Counted from the stretch's first letter, positions 23,478 through 35,920 are shown. The stretch: 64,000 nucleotides of DNA from Fallopia convolvulus (GCA_964016875.1 OZ024721.1:14304109-14368108), one strand, 5' to 3'. Numbers and translations: made by a program. Notes: generated by a model not told the origin, from the sequence alone.

Positions 23478-26400
23478 TGTAACACCCCTATTTTACAACA
23501 TTGGGTATTAGCGCCAGTGACCTCGGATTTTACCGCCCAAAGTCACCCAAGGCTTTTAGAATGATATAGAACGATAAAATACGGAAATAAACATAATTAT
23601 ATAAGTAAAAAGGTGCTCTCGAAAGAGACTTTGTTCGTACAAATCATCTTACAGTGCTTTTAAACATAATGCTTGTTCGGAAATGAAACGCAAAACCAAC
23701 TTGTCCTTGAAACATAACAAAAGTAAAACAAAATGATATGAGAAGTACATCTTGAAAATCCTCGTCCTTCCTTCGTCTTCACTTCACGCCTTGATGGGAT
23801 TCCTAGATTCTGACATAATTCGCGAGGGGCGAGAGAATGCCAGGCAAACATGCGGAAAAGAAGAATTAGTCTAAGAGACTAAGCAAGCGGGAATGGAACT
23901 TCCCGAGGGTATTTTGGTAATTTCAAGTATTATCGAAAGTGATATTAGGGTTGTGTTTACGATGAGGTTTATTTATGTGGAGCTTTAATGGTTCGAAGAA
24001 AAGCATATCTCGAGCGGAGATAGCTTGATAAACGAGAGAAGAGCTACTAGATTGTAGACTTCTTTAGGAAACGAAAGTATGTTGGGAACATTATTAATTT
24101 ATATAAGTTAAAAACCTCTCGTGCCCTGAGCGGACCGAGAGCCGGATCGATCATTTGTGATCGGTCCGGTTTTGGTATCTTAAATGTGCATTGGGCACTT
24201 ATCTTGTATAATGACGAAAGGTATTCGATTTCGTTAATGATTTTTAATAGAAAGTGGTGGTACACGGATAATCCGAGCCACCCAGGGAAAAACTCAGTTT
24301 CCCGGCACTTAGCTAGAGTGCGCACATCCCTCCTTGCAATCGGAGCGGATGGGATCATGACCCCGAAAGTCGTACGGACGTACGACTTAGTAAGGTTATA
24401 TAGAGGCGACGACTAACCCGCACCCCTCACTAGTTTATTTGAGAATGATCTCTAAGCGAGATCGTAACCAATCAAGATAACAAACACACTAGCATATATA
24501 ATCTTAACAAGAGAATATAAAGCGTACTATGCTAACAATAGTCGTTATTTCTAGCAATCGATATTTCCTAGGTTCATTTTAATTTAAGCATACAAGTTGT
24601 TCCCAACATCGAGAAATTATCATGTAGACGAATATAAAAGGCCACAAGGGGAAATTCCACTTGCCTTAGCGTAACGGGTTCTAACGAAGGAGCTTTGACG
24701 AACTTATGCGATTCCCGACTACGAGCGAGGGTTCCGACCTATCGATACGGAAATTTACGAAAGGGCTTAAATCATGATTTTCCTCCCAAAGTTTGGATTA
24801 TCTCTTATAATATTTTATAAGAGAGTTTGAGATTCTAAATTATTAAAATAATAATTTAGAAAGTTATTTTCCTTAAAATAATAATATTCCTTTATTATTA
24901 TTTTGGCTTTGTAATATCCTTATTATTCCATAAAACCTTTATTAAGATAATCTCTTTTAACTTTATTTGATATTTCTTACTATAAGTAAACAAGTAAAAT
25001 TTCATAAAATATTATACTTTGCCTTGAAGTATTATTCTTATAAAACTATAAGTTTTCCTTAATTTATAGGAAAATCACTTTAACCTTTCTATTTACTTTT
25101 CAAAAATGATAGGAATTTCTAATCAACTTTATATAGTATGCTTTCCATAAATGTGATAGGATGATAATATAATCTTATTATCTTCCTAAAATAATTTTCC
25201 TCATATATTTTTAGTTTATAACTAGAATCATGTCATAGAAAATTATTTTATAGCTAGGAGTATATAATTCATTTTCTTATATCCAAGATCATAACAAACT
25301 CCTATTATCTTATTTAGATGGTTCCTCATGTACCAAATATTATTTTATAAAAATAGGAGCATGCAAGCATTTATTTTATTTATGTACAAGTATTATAATA
25401 TTAAGATTTTATCCTTTTCTAACAACTTAGGTCCTTATTATAAAGTACACTTATTATTTATATTACACTTTTCATGTGTGTAAATCTCATAATTTAATCT
25501 CATAAATTCATTTAACAATCTTTCCATGTCTAACTTATTCTATCTCCTTATATGAAAACACATGCAAACTATTAAATTAATTTAATTTCCTACTTGTTCT
25601 TATTAAGACAATTTATTCAAAGTATCTTACTATTATTATTCCAAAGCATATAATATGATTAAAAGACATGCAAGACTATTTTCTTTTTAATATTATCTTA
25701 TTTTAATAACTCATTTTCATCTTAATCTATTTCTTTAATTATTAAAATACAAAAAATACAACCAAGGTAATAGATTTAAATTCATCATTTACATGCTTAA
25801 ACACACTATTATAATCTTTACCATTTATTAGGATTTATTTCTAATTTATAAAATTTATTTTTCTCTTGAATATTAAGCATGCATGTTTATTTTCATTAAA
25901 ATTATGTAGAAGCAATTATATTTGAAAAGTAAAATCTGATTTAATTAGATAGTTGGGCCTAAAATTAGTAGACAAGTTTAAATAGGATTACCCAAAATAA
26001 TTAGGCCCAACCCCTTTTTTTTTTCTCCTGGCTTCTTCTTCGTACGCACAACAGAGAGAGCTCAGGGCAGAACGACGATGACTTGCAGCCAGCGGTGGAG
26101 GGCGGTGATGGCGGCGCTCCGGCGGCCTCCTTGGCCGCGCGCGCACGCGGCTGGCGGTCCGGCACGGGTCCGATGATGGTCCGGCGTCCCAAGAAGCAAG
26201 GAAAGGGTTTTGTGGGTTTTTTTTTTTGAAAAAAATCAGATTTGAAATATTGAGCAAATTGGGACTTTAGTCTTGAAATTAGGATGGATTTGAGATGGAG
26301 GAAGAGAGCAATTGATTGTGTGAATTTTCTCATTGTTCCAACCCCTTTTTATAGTGGAAGTTGAGGCTCCTCCTGATCCACCACTCTTGAATTTGACCAA

Positions 26401-27244
26401 CCATGGAAGGGGAAATCAAAGGAGATTCGGTGGGATTGTGTTAGTTTGATGATGATGTAATGTTGATGAAGCATCAAGGTTGGTCTTGCAAGCAATAGTG
26501 AAGATTGGAAGAAAAATTGACATGTATTGATGTACATCAAAATCAATCAGACTTGAATTTGGCTCTTGAAGAAGAAGAAGAAATATGTGTGTTTATAATT
26601 AAAATAGTTGTAATATGGGTAGCCAAGTCACAATAGCATAGCGGAATTGGGAGTGTGTGATTAGGGGCGAGATGCAAGAGGTCTCGGGTTCGAGTTCCGG
26701 CTCTTGTCTCTTTTTATTTATTTTTTCATTGTGCTATTATTAGCTTGTTGTTCCTTTATTTTATTTAATAAATTTCGAAATTATTAAAGCATTATTTTTA
26801 TTTAAATGCTTTTATTCTTTCATAACCCTTATAATACCTTCTTGACTTTATTTATTTAATTTATTTAAAATCTCTTTTTATAGAGAAGAAGGGTTATAAT
26901 TTATATTATGAATCCTCTATTATATGGAGAAGGATTATAATATTATATTATAATGGTTTTACAAACCTTGGAATATTGCGGATATTACATTTATAACATT
27001 TTTATAATTTATTAAGATAATTATAAAAATAATTAAACTCTCTTTTTAAGAGCAAATATTTAAATAGATATCCAACTTGCATAATATATTTTTGGAAATT
27101 CTTAATTGTCATTGTAGTAAACTTTTGTAACCTTTCATAATATAATATGAAATTATGAAGTTTATTAAATCCTTTATTCTAGAAAAAAAAATTATTGGGA
27201 TAATTATCTATTTTATTTTATTTAAAAATTTAGCGGATATTACA
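23478..27244 (-). repeat. 3' LTR of the gag-only element
   Basis: Starts TGTAACACCCCTATTTTAC and ends GCGGATATTACA on the + strand; about 99% like 30596-34366 by eye. The short frames inside (for example 24186-24416, 26001-26333) are LTR noise. Confidence 0.9.
26620..26715 (+). promoter_or_regulatory. tRNA-derived, pol III promoter-like unit in the left LTR
   Basis: A-box-like TAGCATAGCGGAATTGG (26634-26650), B box GGTTCGAGTTCC (26687-26698) about 36 bp downstream, and TTTTT (26711-26715). The T arm can pair (TCGGG, loop, CCGG side) as in a tRNA. It does not fold as a complete tRNA, so it is more likely a SINE head or tRNA-like relic. It lies antisense to the retrotransposon. Confidence 0.5.
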
Positions 27245-27262
27245 ATAGTACCCCCTTAAAAA
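27245..27262 (-). promoter_or_regulatory. Polypurine tract of the gag-only element
   Basis: On the minus strand AAGGGGGTAC lies just upstream of the 3' LTR start TGTAATATCC, the expected place for the plus-strand primer. Confidence 0.6.
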
Positions 27263-28531
27263 TTAGTTTCGACCCCGAAACTAGGAAAGGTTTAGGGCGG
27301 TACAAGGTTAACATGGAAAGCTACTACCACTCACAACTGCGAGGAACAACAAAGGGTCTAGTACCCCCTTAAAGAACATTTCGTTCTTTAGTTAAGATGA
27401 CTATACAAGTAGAAGAATTATTATTGCGCCTTTATCTTAAGGAATCGTTAAGTTAGAAATCCTTAGGAAGATTCCCACATTTGAACTTATGTGGTTTAAT
27501 TGGAATCAAGGGATAGGATTGGAAATCCGATTGATCTGGCTAGCGAAGTAGGCGGGGTCAAGCGGTTTTATCCAAAAGCTTGGGTCAAACCTACGGAAGT
27601 TTTGGGTTGACCTTCCCGAACATAAAGGTTTGATTGCTTATAGAATAAGCTTCCTTATTGAAATGAACACTTAGGTGCTTCTAGGAAGCGAGTAAGTCCA
27701 TGACTAATCTACTCTATATTTCTAGAATTTAGTCGTTGCGGAGGAATTCTTTTTAGGTGAACATTCGATAACTGACGATATGGAAACGAAGTTTGAATAT
27801 GCAAGGGCCATGCCTTGGAAAGAGAATTTCGAGTTACGATTTCTAAGAAATTACTACTGGGATAGGGGATGGTTAATTTCCAAGAGGGAGTAACCATTGT
27901 TACGATATCGTGTTCGAATGTATATTATACTATCGAGAAGTGGTTCGAGCGTCCCTTTATATTATATTATACAGTATTTATCAAAAATGTAGTTTTTCGT
28001 AAGCAAGTTTAAACTCGAGGGACTACGTGGTTTCATTCCACCGATGTGATCAGTACCGGGGAGCGATTTCCAACATAATCGCCTAAAGTGTATATCTTCA
28101 TAGGAATAAGACCTGAAATTCTACCTCAACCACGTGGCCAAGGTGGGAGGTAAAAGTCCATTCTTATTCACCACCATGAATCTATATTGAAACTTTTGAT
28201 TTTATAGGTTACAATTTCGTTATGGTGTAAAGAGTAGCATTTTGGGGCGAACTTAGTAATACTATGAATATGTCATAAAGTTAAATCAGGGTTTAGCTCG
28301 AACTTTCTCTTATATTAAGCTAACGATGGAACACGGTCTTTGGTTTGATAAGCAAGGATATAATATGATAACCATAATCATAATATAGATTTCAAAATGA
28401 GACACTCTCACGAGGAAGAGTGTCACCGGAATGGTTCGACATTAGCATCTACTGTTGCGATACAAAAGTGCCTTAAGGGCAAAACTAATAAGGTTACGAA
28501 TATTTAAACTTGGGTAGGAAGGAGGATCCAA
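27263..28531 (-). other. Non-coding interior of the gag-only element, where pol would be expected
   Basis: About 1.27 kb downstream of gag on the minus strand. I find no protease, reverse transcriptase or integrase motif in any frame. Confidence 0.65.
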
Positions 28532-29845
28532 CTATTCCTCTTGAACATCCGATGCAAGAGGTTCGTCACTGTGGTGCATCTCATAGAGTTGTTGACCTTG
28601 ATTCTGGGATGTCATCGACCTTTTTCCTTTATCTTGAGCTGTGGACTGCACAGAAACTGATCCATCCACCTTATTCGAAGCTTGATGGTTCTGAAAAGCC
28701 GAGTTTGGACGGAATTGGCCTCCGTCGCTCCCTTTTTGTCTGCAATAGGTGCGGAGATGTCCCACCTTACCACAATTGTAGCACGTCTTGCTGTCTTTTG
28801 GGCAGTCTCGATTTATGTGCCCCGGTTCCCCACAATTGTGACAAACTATAGAGCTCTTCTTGGATTCTGAGCTCTGGAAAGGTTTTGGCCCGACTGACAT
28901 GGCATTGTCCTTACTTTTCTTGGACCAGTGTGATCCTTGTGGAGAGGCCGGTCTTTTGAAACTACTTTGGCTGGAGTGGTGAGGCTTCCCTCCATCATTC
29001 ATTTTGCGCTCGGGGACCTTAAGAGTTGTCTCCATTTTGTGTGCATGGTCCACATACTCCTCCAAAGTCTTGAAGGAGCGATTTGCCATCCAGGGTTTGA
29101 TTTGGTCGCTCATCCAGCGGTGGAAGCGTTTGATCTTTTGTTGTTCCGTGGTGATCTCATCTTCGGCGTATTGAAGGAGGTGATTGAACTTTTTAGCTCG
29201 TTCTAGTACGCTCAACCCATGTAGCTTTGGGGAGTAGAGTTCGTCCAATTTCTCATCTCTCATGGACTCAGAAAAGAATCGGTGCATCATCTTGTCTTTG
29301 AACATGGCCCAGCTCAAATCAGGGCGGTTGGACAAGCTAGAGCTCTCCCACCATTCACCCGCTTCATCTTTTAGTTTGAGTGCAGCCATGTGCACCTTAT
29401 CAGCTTCAGAACAGGGTATATTCCTCAGAAGTCTTTCTACGTGGGAGAACCAATATTGAACCCCTGACGGATCACCCGTCCCATCATACGAGTCAGGCTT
29501 CATGGCGTTGAAAGTTTTGATCCCCTCAGTGAAGTTGATTCTTGTTTGTTTCTCAGGGATGACTTCTGCTACTTGGGCTGCTTCTTCATGTACTTCCTAT
29601 GGCACCTCCTCTGGTGCTTCGAGGTTTACGGGTTTAGGTACCGCAGCAGGAATTTCTTCTCTTATCAATTGTTGTACTAGGGTGCGTAGTGCGGCCACTG
29701 TCTCCGCATTGAATGCTAGAGGAGCTATTGGTGCAGGGGGCGGATTAGCTCGAGGTGTACCTCTTACCTCGGATTGGTTTTCATCATGACCTTCCGCAAC
29801 GGCGCTGAGATTAACTCGACGGCTGTTTCCTCTTGTGTTGACCAT
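28532..29845 (-). pseudogene. gag polyprotein of the gag-only element, one in-frame TAG
   Basis: Begins MVNTRGNSRR. One frame of about 438 codons is broken only by TAG at 29597-29599; the downstream ATG at 29503 is in the same frame. The capsid part has GDPSGVQYWFSHVERLL, KLKDEAGEWWES and the retrotransposon gag core (FKDKMMHRFFSESMRDEKLD). Two CCHC zinc knuckles follow: CHNCGEPGHINRDC and CYNCGKVGHLRTYC. The stop follows EAPEEVP and is one C-to-T change from CAG. Gag forms the virus-like particle. This copy may be dead, may be read through, or may start at the internal ATG. Confidence 0.85.
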
Positions 29846-30579
29846 CTGAAGGTTTTTAAGTTGGTTTATGTTGTTAATTCAATATCATAAGCAAGAATTA
29901 ACGCGCAATTTTTTTTTCAGAGAAGAAGGGGTGTTTTATTAGAACTTTTACTTAAGAGAGATTACAAAGGCTTCATCCCTGATTCGGGTTAGACTTCTAG
30001 TGAGTACCATTTTCTGTAGAGGAGAAGAAGGCGTTTATATAGAATATCATTTGATTCTATAAGGTGAAGACATAATGAAGGAAGTCAAGGCTTTGAAAAA
30101 TTACTAAAACAAAGTTTTATTTTATACTTTTCATTTTCTTGGCCCTATTAAAGGTCTTAAGATTTTTCTCTTTGAACATGTGATTTTAAGAAGTAAGTTT
30201 TGGGATTACTAACAAGTTCCCTAGTGTGAAGGTGCGAGTCTTTAGTTATAAGTTTCTAAAGAAGTGTTTAAAATTCTCCATAAATTGGAATGTTCATACG
30301 ACTTAAGTTTTCGAAGGATAGAAAGGAATTTTAAAAAAATGTTAGTTCTAGAACTAAGTACTCGGTATCTAAAGTTTTTAATGTTTTAAAGGATTCTTCT
30401 TAGGTAAGAAGTTTTAAATTGGAAAGTTAATATTCCTAAGTTTTCTTCAATGGATATAGAAGGGAATTTTCTATAAATGGTAGTTTTAGAAAGCGGAAGT
30501 AAAAAGTTAGGGTTTGAAAGTTCTCGGTTTTCGAAAATTTTCGGTTTTAAAAGTTTTCGGTTTTAAAACAAAACGTTTA

Positions 30580-30591
30580 GCGCTGATACCA
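30580..30591 (-). promoter_or_regulatory. Primer binding site, initiator tRNA-Met type
   Basis: Minus strand TGGTATCAGCGC, four bases from the 5' LTR. It differs at only one position from the usual TGGTATCAGAGC. Confidence 0.8.
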
Positions 30592-30595
30592 CAAT

Positions 30596-33500
30596 TGTAA
30601 CACCGCTATTTTACAACATTGGGTATTACCGCCAGTGACCTCGGATTTTACCGTCCAAAGTCACCCAAGGCTTTTAGAATGATATAGAACGATAAAATGC
30701 GGAAATAAACATAATTATATAAGTAAAAAGGTGCTCTCGAAAGAGACTTTGTTCGTACAAATCATCTTACAGTGCTTTTAAACATAATGCTTGTTCGGAA
30801 ATGAAACGCAAAACCAACTTGTCCTTGAAACATAACGAAAGTAAAACAAAATGATATGAGAAGTACATCTTGAAAATCCTCGTCCTTCCTTCGTCTTCAC
30901 TTCACACCTTGATGGGATTCCTAGATTCTGACATAATTCGCGAGGGGCGAGAGAATGTCAGGCAAACATGCGGAAAAGAAGAATTAGTCTAAGAGACTAA
31001 GCAAGCGGGAATGGAACTTCCCGAGGGTATTTTGGTAATTTCAAGTATTATCGAAAGTGATATTAGGGTTGTGTTTACGATGAGGTTTATTTATGTGGAG
31101 CTTTAATGGTTCGAAGAAAAGCATATCTCGAGCGGAGATAGCTTGATAAACGAGAGAAGAGCTACTAGATTGTAGACTTCTTTAGGAATTGAAAGTATGT
31201 TGGGAACATTATTAATTCATATAAGTTAAAAACCTCTCGTGCCCTGAGCGGACCGAGAGCCGGATCGATCATTTGTGATCGGTCCGGTTTTGGTATCTTA
31301 AATGTGCATTGGGCACTTATCTTGTATAATGACGAAAGGTATTCGATTTCGTTAATGATTTTTAATAAAAAGTGGTGGTACACGGATAATCCGAGCCACC
31401 CAGGGAAAAACTCAGTTTCCCGGCACTTAGCTAGAGTGCGCACATCCCTCCTTGCAATCGGAGTGGATGGGATCATGACCCCGAAAGTCGTACGGACGTA
31501 CGACTTAGTAAGGTTATATAGAGGCGACGACTAACCCGCACCCCTCACTAGTTTATTTGAGAATGATCTCTAAGCGAGATCGTAACCAATCAAGATAACA
31601 AACACACTAGCATATATAATCTTAACAAGAGAATATAAAGCGTACTATGCTAACAATAGTCGTTATTTCTAGCAATCGATATTTCCTAGGTTCATTTTAA
31701 TTTAAGCATACAAGTTGTTCCCAACATCGAGAAATTATCATGTAGACGAATATAAAAGGCCACAAGGGGAAATTCCACTTGCCTTAGCCTAACGGGTTCT
31801 AACGAAGGAGCTTTGACGAACTTATGCGATTCCCGACTACGAGCGAGGATTCCGACCTATCGATACGGAAATTTACGAAAGGGCTTAAATCATGATTTTC
31901 CTCCCAAAGTTTGGATTATCTCTTATAATATTTTATAAGAGAGTTTGAGATTCTAAATTATTAAAATAATAATTTAGAAAGTTATTTTCCTTAAAATAAT
32001 AATATTCCTTTATTATTATTTTGGCTTTGTAATATCCTTATTATTCCATAAAACCTTTATTAAGATAATCTCTTTTAACTTTATTTGATATTTCTTACTA
32101 TAAGTAAACAAGTAAAATTTCATAAAATATTATACTTTGTCTTGAAGTATTATTCTTATAAAACTATAAGTTTTCCTTAATTTATAGGAAAATTACTTTA
32201 ACCTTTTTATGTACTTTTCAAAAATGATAGGAATTTCTAATCAACTTTATATAGTATGCTTTCCATAAATGTGATAGGATGATAATATAATCTTATTATC
32301 TTCCTAAAATAATTTTCCTCATATATTTTTAGTTTATAACTAGAATCATGTCATAGAAAATTATTTTATAGCTAGGAGTATATAATTCATTTTCTTATAT
32401 CCAAGATCATAACAAACTCCTATTATCTTATTTAGATGGTTCCTCATGTACCAAATATTATTTTATAAAAATAGGAGCATGCAAGCATTTATTTTATTTA
32501 TGTACAAGTATTATAATATTAAGATTTTATCCTTTTCTAACAACTTAGGTCCTTATTATAAAGTACACTTATTATTTATATTACACTTTTCATGTGTGTA
32601 AATCTCATAATTTAATCTCATAAATTCATTTAACAATCTTTCCATGTCTAACTTATTCTATCTCCTTATATGAAAACACATGCAAACTATTAAATTAATT
32701 TAATTTCCTACTTGTTCTTATTAAGACAATTTATTCGAAGTATCTTACTATTATTATTCCAAAGCATATAATATGATTAAAAGACATGCAAGACTATTTT
32801 CTTTTTAATATTATCTTATTTTAATAACTCATTTTCATCTTAATCTATTTCTTTAATTATTAAAATACAAAAAATACAACCAATGTAATAGATTTAAATT
32901 CATCATTTACATGCTTAAACACACTATTATAATCTTTACCATTTATTAGGATTTATTTCTAATTTATAAAATTTATTTCTCTCTTGAATATTAAGCATGC
33001 ATGTTTATTTTCATTAAAATTATGTAGAAGCAATTATATTTGAAAAGTAAAATCTGATTTAATTAGATAGTTGGGCCTAAAATTATTAGACAAGGTTAAA
33101 TAGGATTACCCAAAATAATTAAGCCCAAACCCCTTTTTTTTTCTCCTGGCTTCTTCTTCGTACGCACAACAGAGAGAGCTCAGGGCAGAACGACGGTGAC
33201 TTGCAGCCAGCGGTGGAGGGCGGTGATGGCGGCGCTCCGGCGGCCTCCTGGGCGGCGCGCGCATGCACGCGGCTGGCGGTCCGGCATGGGTCCGGTGATG
33301 GTCCAGCGTCCCAAGAAGCAAGGAAAGGGTTTTGTGGGTTTTTTTTTTTTGAAAAAAATCAGATTTGAAATATTGAGCAAATTGGGACTTTAGTCTTGAA
33401 ATTAGGATGGATATGAGATGGAGGAAGAGAGCAATTGATTGTGTGAATTTTACTCATGGTTCCAACCCCTTTTTATAGTGGAAGTTGAGGCTCCTCCTGA

Positions 33501-34366
33501 TCCACCACTCTTGAATTTGACCAACCATGGAAGGGGAAATCAAAGGAGATTGGGTGGGATTGTGTTAGTTTGATGATGATGTAATGTTGATGAAGCATCA
33601 AGGTTGGTCTTGCAAGCAATAGTGAATATTGGAAGAAAAATTGACATGTATTGATGTACGTCAAAATCAATCAGACTTGAATTTGGCTCTTGAAGAAGAA
33701 GAAGAAATATGTGTGTTTATAATTAAAATAGTTGTAATATGGGTAGCCAAGTCACAATAGCATAGCGGAATTGGGAGTGTGTGATTAGGGGCGAAATGCA
33801 AGAGATCTCGGGTTCGAGTCCCGGCTCTTGTCTCTTTTTATTTATTTTTTCATTGTGCTATTATTAGCTTGTTGTTCCTTTATTTTATTTAATAAATTTC
33901 GAAATTATTAAAGCATTATTTTTATTTAAATGCTTTTATTCCTTCATAACCCTTATAATACCTTCTTGACTTTATTTATTTAATTTATTTAAAATCTCTT
34001 TTTATAGAGAAGAAGGGTTATAATTTATATTATGAATCCTCTATTATATGGAGAAGGATTATAATATTATATTATAATGGTTTTACAAACCTTGGAATAT
34101 TGCGGATATTACATTTATAACATTTTTATAATTTATTAAGATATTTATAAAAATAATTAAACTCTCTTTTTAAGAGCAAATATTTAAATAGATATCCAAC
34201 TTGCATAATATATTTTCGGAAATTCTTAATTTTCATTGTAGTAAACTTTTGTAACCTTTCATAATATAATATGAAATTATAAAGTTTATTAAATCCTCTA
34301 TTCTAGAAAAAAATTATTGGGATAATTATCTATTTTATTTTATTTAAAAATTTAGCGGATATTACA
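30596..34366 (-). repeat. 5' LTR of the gag-only element
   Basis: Starts TGTAACACCGCTATTTTAC and ends GCGGATATTACA. On the minus strand it reads TGTAATATCCGC...GGTGTTACA, like the solo LTR at 52474-54898 (TGTAATATCCGA...GGTGTTACA). Confidence 0.9.
33744..33839 (+). promoter_or_regulatory. tRNA-derived, pol III promoter-like unit in the right LTR
   Basis: Copy of the unit in the other LTR: A-box-like motif at 33758-33774, B box GGTTCGAGTCC (33811-33821), TTTTT at 33835-33839. Here the B box matches the tRNA consensus better (GAGTCC rather than GAGTTCC). Confidence 0.5.
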
Positions 34367-34866
34367 ACTGGAACCAGCGGTACGACCACCTCATTGACCT
34401 TGAGTAGCACCCTTTGGCTCGGTATGCTTATCAGGCGGACCTCGCCTACTGGGATTGGTTCGATGGAGTCACACATCTATACGTCGATCCGAGGTCAGAG
34501 CGTCAGGACCGTCCGCGTGAGCCACACACCCACCCGGATGCTGTAGTGGATGCTATCATGGTAATTTAATGTTTCAACAATAATTTCATTCAAGAAATAA
34601 TCGTTTTTTTAATGTTATTATACTTAAAAAGTGCCTTAATTTATGCAGTGACAGCAGTAGGCCGTTGGATACGCGTTGGACGATTTGGGAGGGATGCCCG
34701 CTGATCATCTGGCTAGGTTGTACTTGCAGGACATCCTGAGCATATTAGGGGACGACCGTCCACCACTTCTACCTCCTTTGAGCAGGCCGTATCGGGATTC
34801 GAGATATGAGCCCGGCGAGGGGAGTGGATCTGGAGGTGTTTAGGGATGTGACAAGAACTAGTTTAA

Positions 34867-35012
34867 CTGGTGTTATGGTTTTTGCATGAATTGATATGTA
34901 TTTGTTATTTTTAGAGATGCCTTGAATAGTTTGTGTTATAATGGTTAATGTAAATTCATACTTCATGGAGCAGACATGTATGACTTTTATTAATAAACTT
35001 ATTAAATATGCT
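34867..35012 (+). other. Spacer after the PMD stop
   Basis: AT-rich stretch with no feature seen; probably the 3' region of the PMD transcript. Confidence 0.3.
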
Positions 35013-35561
35013 TAACAACTTTCAATCTTTGATGGAGACCTTAAGTTCAACAGAACCACACTATATTAGATGTGTGAAGCCAAACAATGTCTTGAAACCT
35101 GCAATTTCTTAGAGTGTAAATGTCATTCAACAACTACATTGTGGTGTAAGTCTATCCTTTTCATTCACCTTGATTTTATCTCCTAAGTGGCTAGGTCAAG
35201 ATCTCATTATATATCTAGTGTATTATTCTAAAGTGAACTTTACTCTTATGTTTATCAATAATTTAGGGTGTCCTAGAGGCCATAAGGATAAGTTGTGCTG
35301 GATATCCCACCAGAAAGACATTTTATGAATTTCTTCTTCGGTTTGGTGTCCTGGCTCCAGAAGTGTTGGAAGGAAAGTGAGTTCTTACATTTTTTGACTG
35401 ACTCTGAGGTTCATGGTGAAATTAATGATTTCTTCACTAGCTTCGTTTATTAGTATTAGTAACTGACTTGTGAAATGCTGCTGCGTGTTTACTTTGGAAG
35501 CTATGATGATAAGGTTGCATGCTAGAAGATTCTCAACAAAATGGGATTAGAAGGATATCAG
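35013..35561 (+). pseudogene. Myosin XI-like motor-domain gene fragment
   Basis: Three exons with their introns: about 35013-35145 (LMETLSSTEPHYIRCVKPNN, then VNVIQQLHCG), 35267-35376 (GVLEAIRISCAGYPTRKTFY, then EFLLRFGVLAPEVLEGK) and 35501-35561 (YDDKVAC, stop, KILNKMGLEGYQ). This is the conserved end of the myosin motor. There are a 1-bp insertion near 35021 and stops in exons 1 and 3. It lies between the PMD gene and the inner foldback element and looks like a captured genomic fragment. Confidence 0.8.
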
Positions 35562-35920
35562 GTGATGCTTTATTCTTCTTGAATTCATAACTCTTTTTGT
35601 CTGGTATTAGTTATGCAATGCATATGTCAGTCTTCTGTAAGAGTTCAATTTGTAGAAACTATTGTTATGTGCTGAACTGAATGTGTGTTTTCTAATCTAG
35701 GGCTCAGTGGCTTCGCTCGCACTTCATTCTTGGTAAGAATGTAGTTTAATGTAAGATGATTTGTGATATCTCTTTGAATACGAGAAGCCTCTTCTGTGCA
35801 TATATTTATATGGTAGCTTACTAGTGTTGTGTGTTGTTCTAATGGAGTCTAGATCAATGGCTAGCTTTGGGATACAATGTGGTGAGTGTAAAGAGGTATA
35901 TTTTGCTGAATAAGTACCTT

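Larger units (their letters stand above)
23478..34366 (-). mobile_element. Non-autonomous gag-only LTR retrotransposon (TR-GAG type, Ty3/gypsy), 10.9 kb
   Basis: Two LTRs of about 3.77 kb (23478-27244 and 30596-34366), a perfect target duplication ACTGG (23473-23477 and 34367-34371), a Met-type primer site and a polypurine tract on the minus strand. The 3.35-kb interior encodes gag only; I see no protease, reverse transcriptase, RNase H or integrase. Plant elements with terminal repeats and only gag are known as TR-GAG. The LTRs differ at only a few dozen sites by eye, so the insertion is recent compared with its neighbours. It disrupts a PMD exon. Confidence 0.85.
18243..34843 (+). pseudogene. 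Plant mobile domain (PMD, MAIN-like) gene, split by a retrotransposon
   Basis: Exons 18243-18351, 20901-21037, 21371-22156, 22240-22898, 22964-23153, 23241-23477 joined to 34372-34560, and 34649-34843. All phases fit, for 833 codons plus TAG. An in-frame ATG at 18177 is an alternative start. The N-terminus is basic (MVRVRGGGSRR), with nuclear-signal-like PKKKKRTR and KKRARR and then a proline-rich stretch. The PMD begins near SIW...WRKLYKAYSWPLDW and includes ISAFIERWYPETNNFHFPWG, ITLHDVERILGIPIDG, TWIWEYL, YMPDRWLRQYF and YWDWFDGVTHLYVDPRS. PMD proteins occur in MULEs and in cellular MAIN/MAIL proteins. Six premature stops (21830, 23304, 23379, 34405, 34649, 34658) and the LTR insertion make it non-functional. 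Confidence 0.8.

Noticed and set aside
24047..24416. Frames of 76 and 103 codons repeated at 31165-31534
   Set aside because: They recur only because both copies of the same LTR contain them, and they are antisense to each other.
26620..26715. A functional tRNA gene
   Set aside because: The B box and T arm are good, but the acceptor and anticodon arms do not pair and there is no standard anticodon loop.
28510..29206. Plus-strand frames over gag
   Set aside because: Antisense shadows of the zinc-knuckle gag frame.
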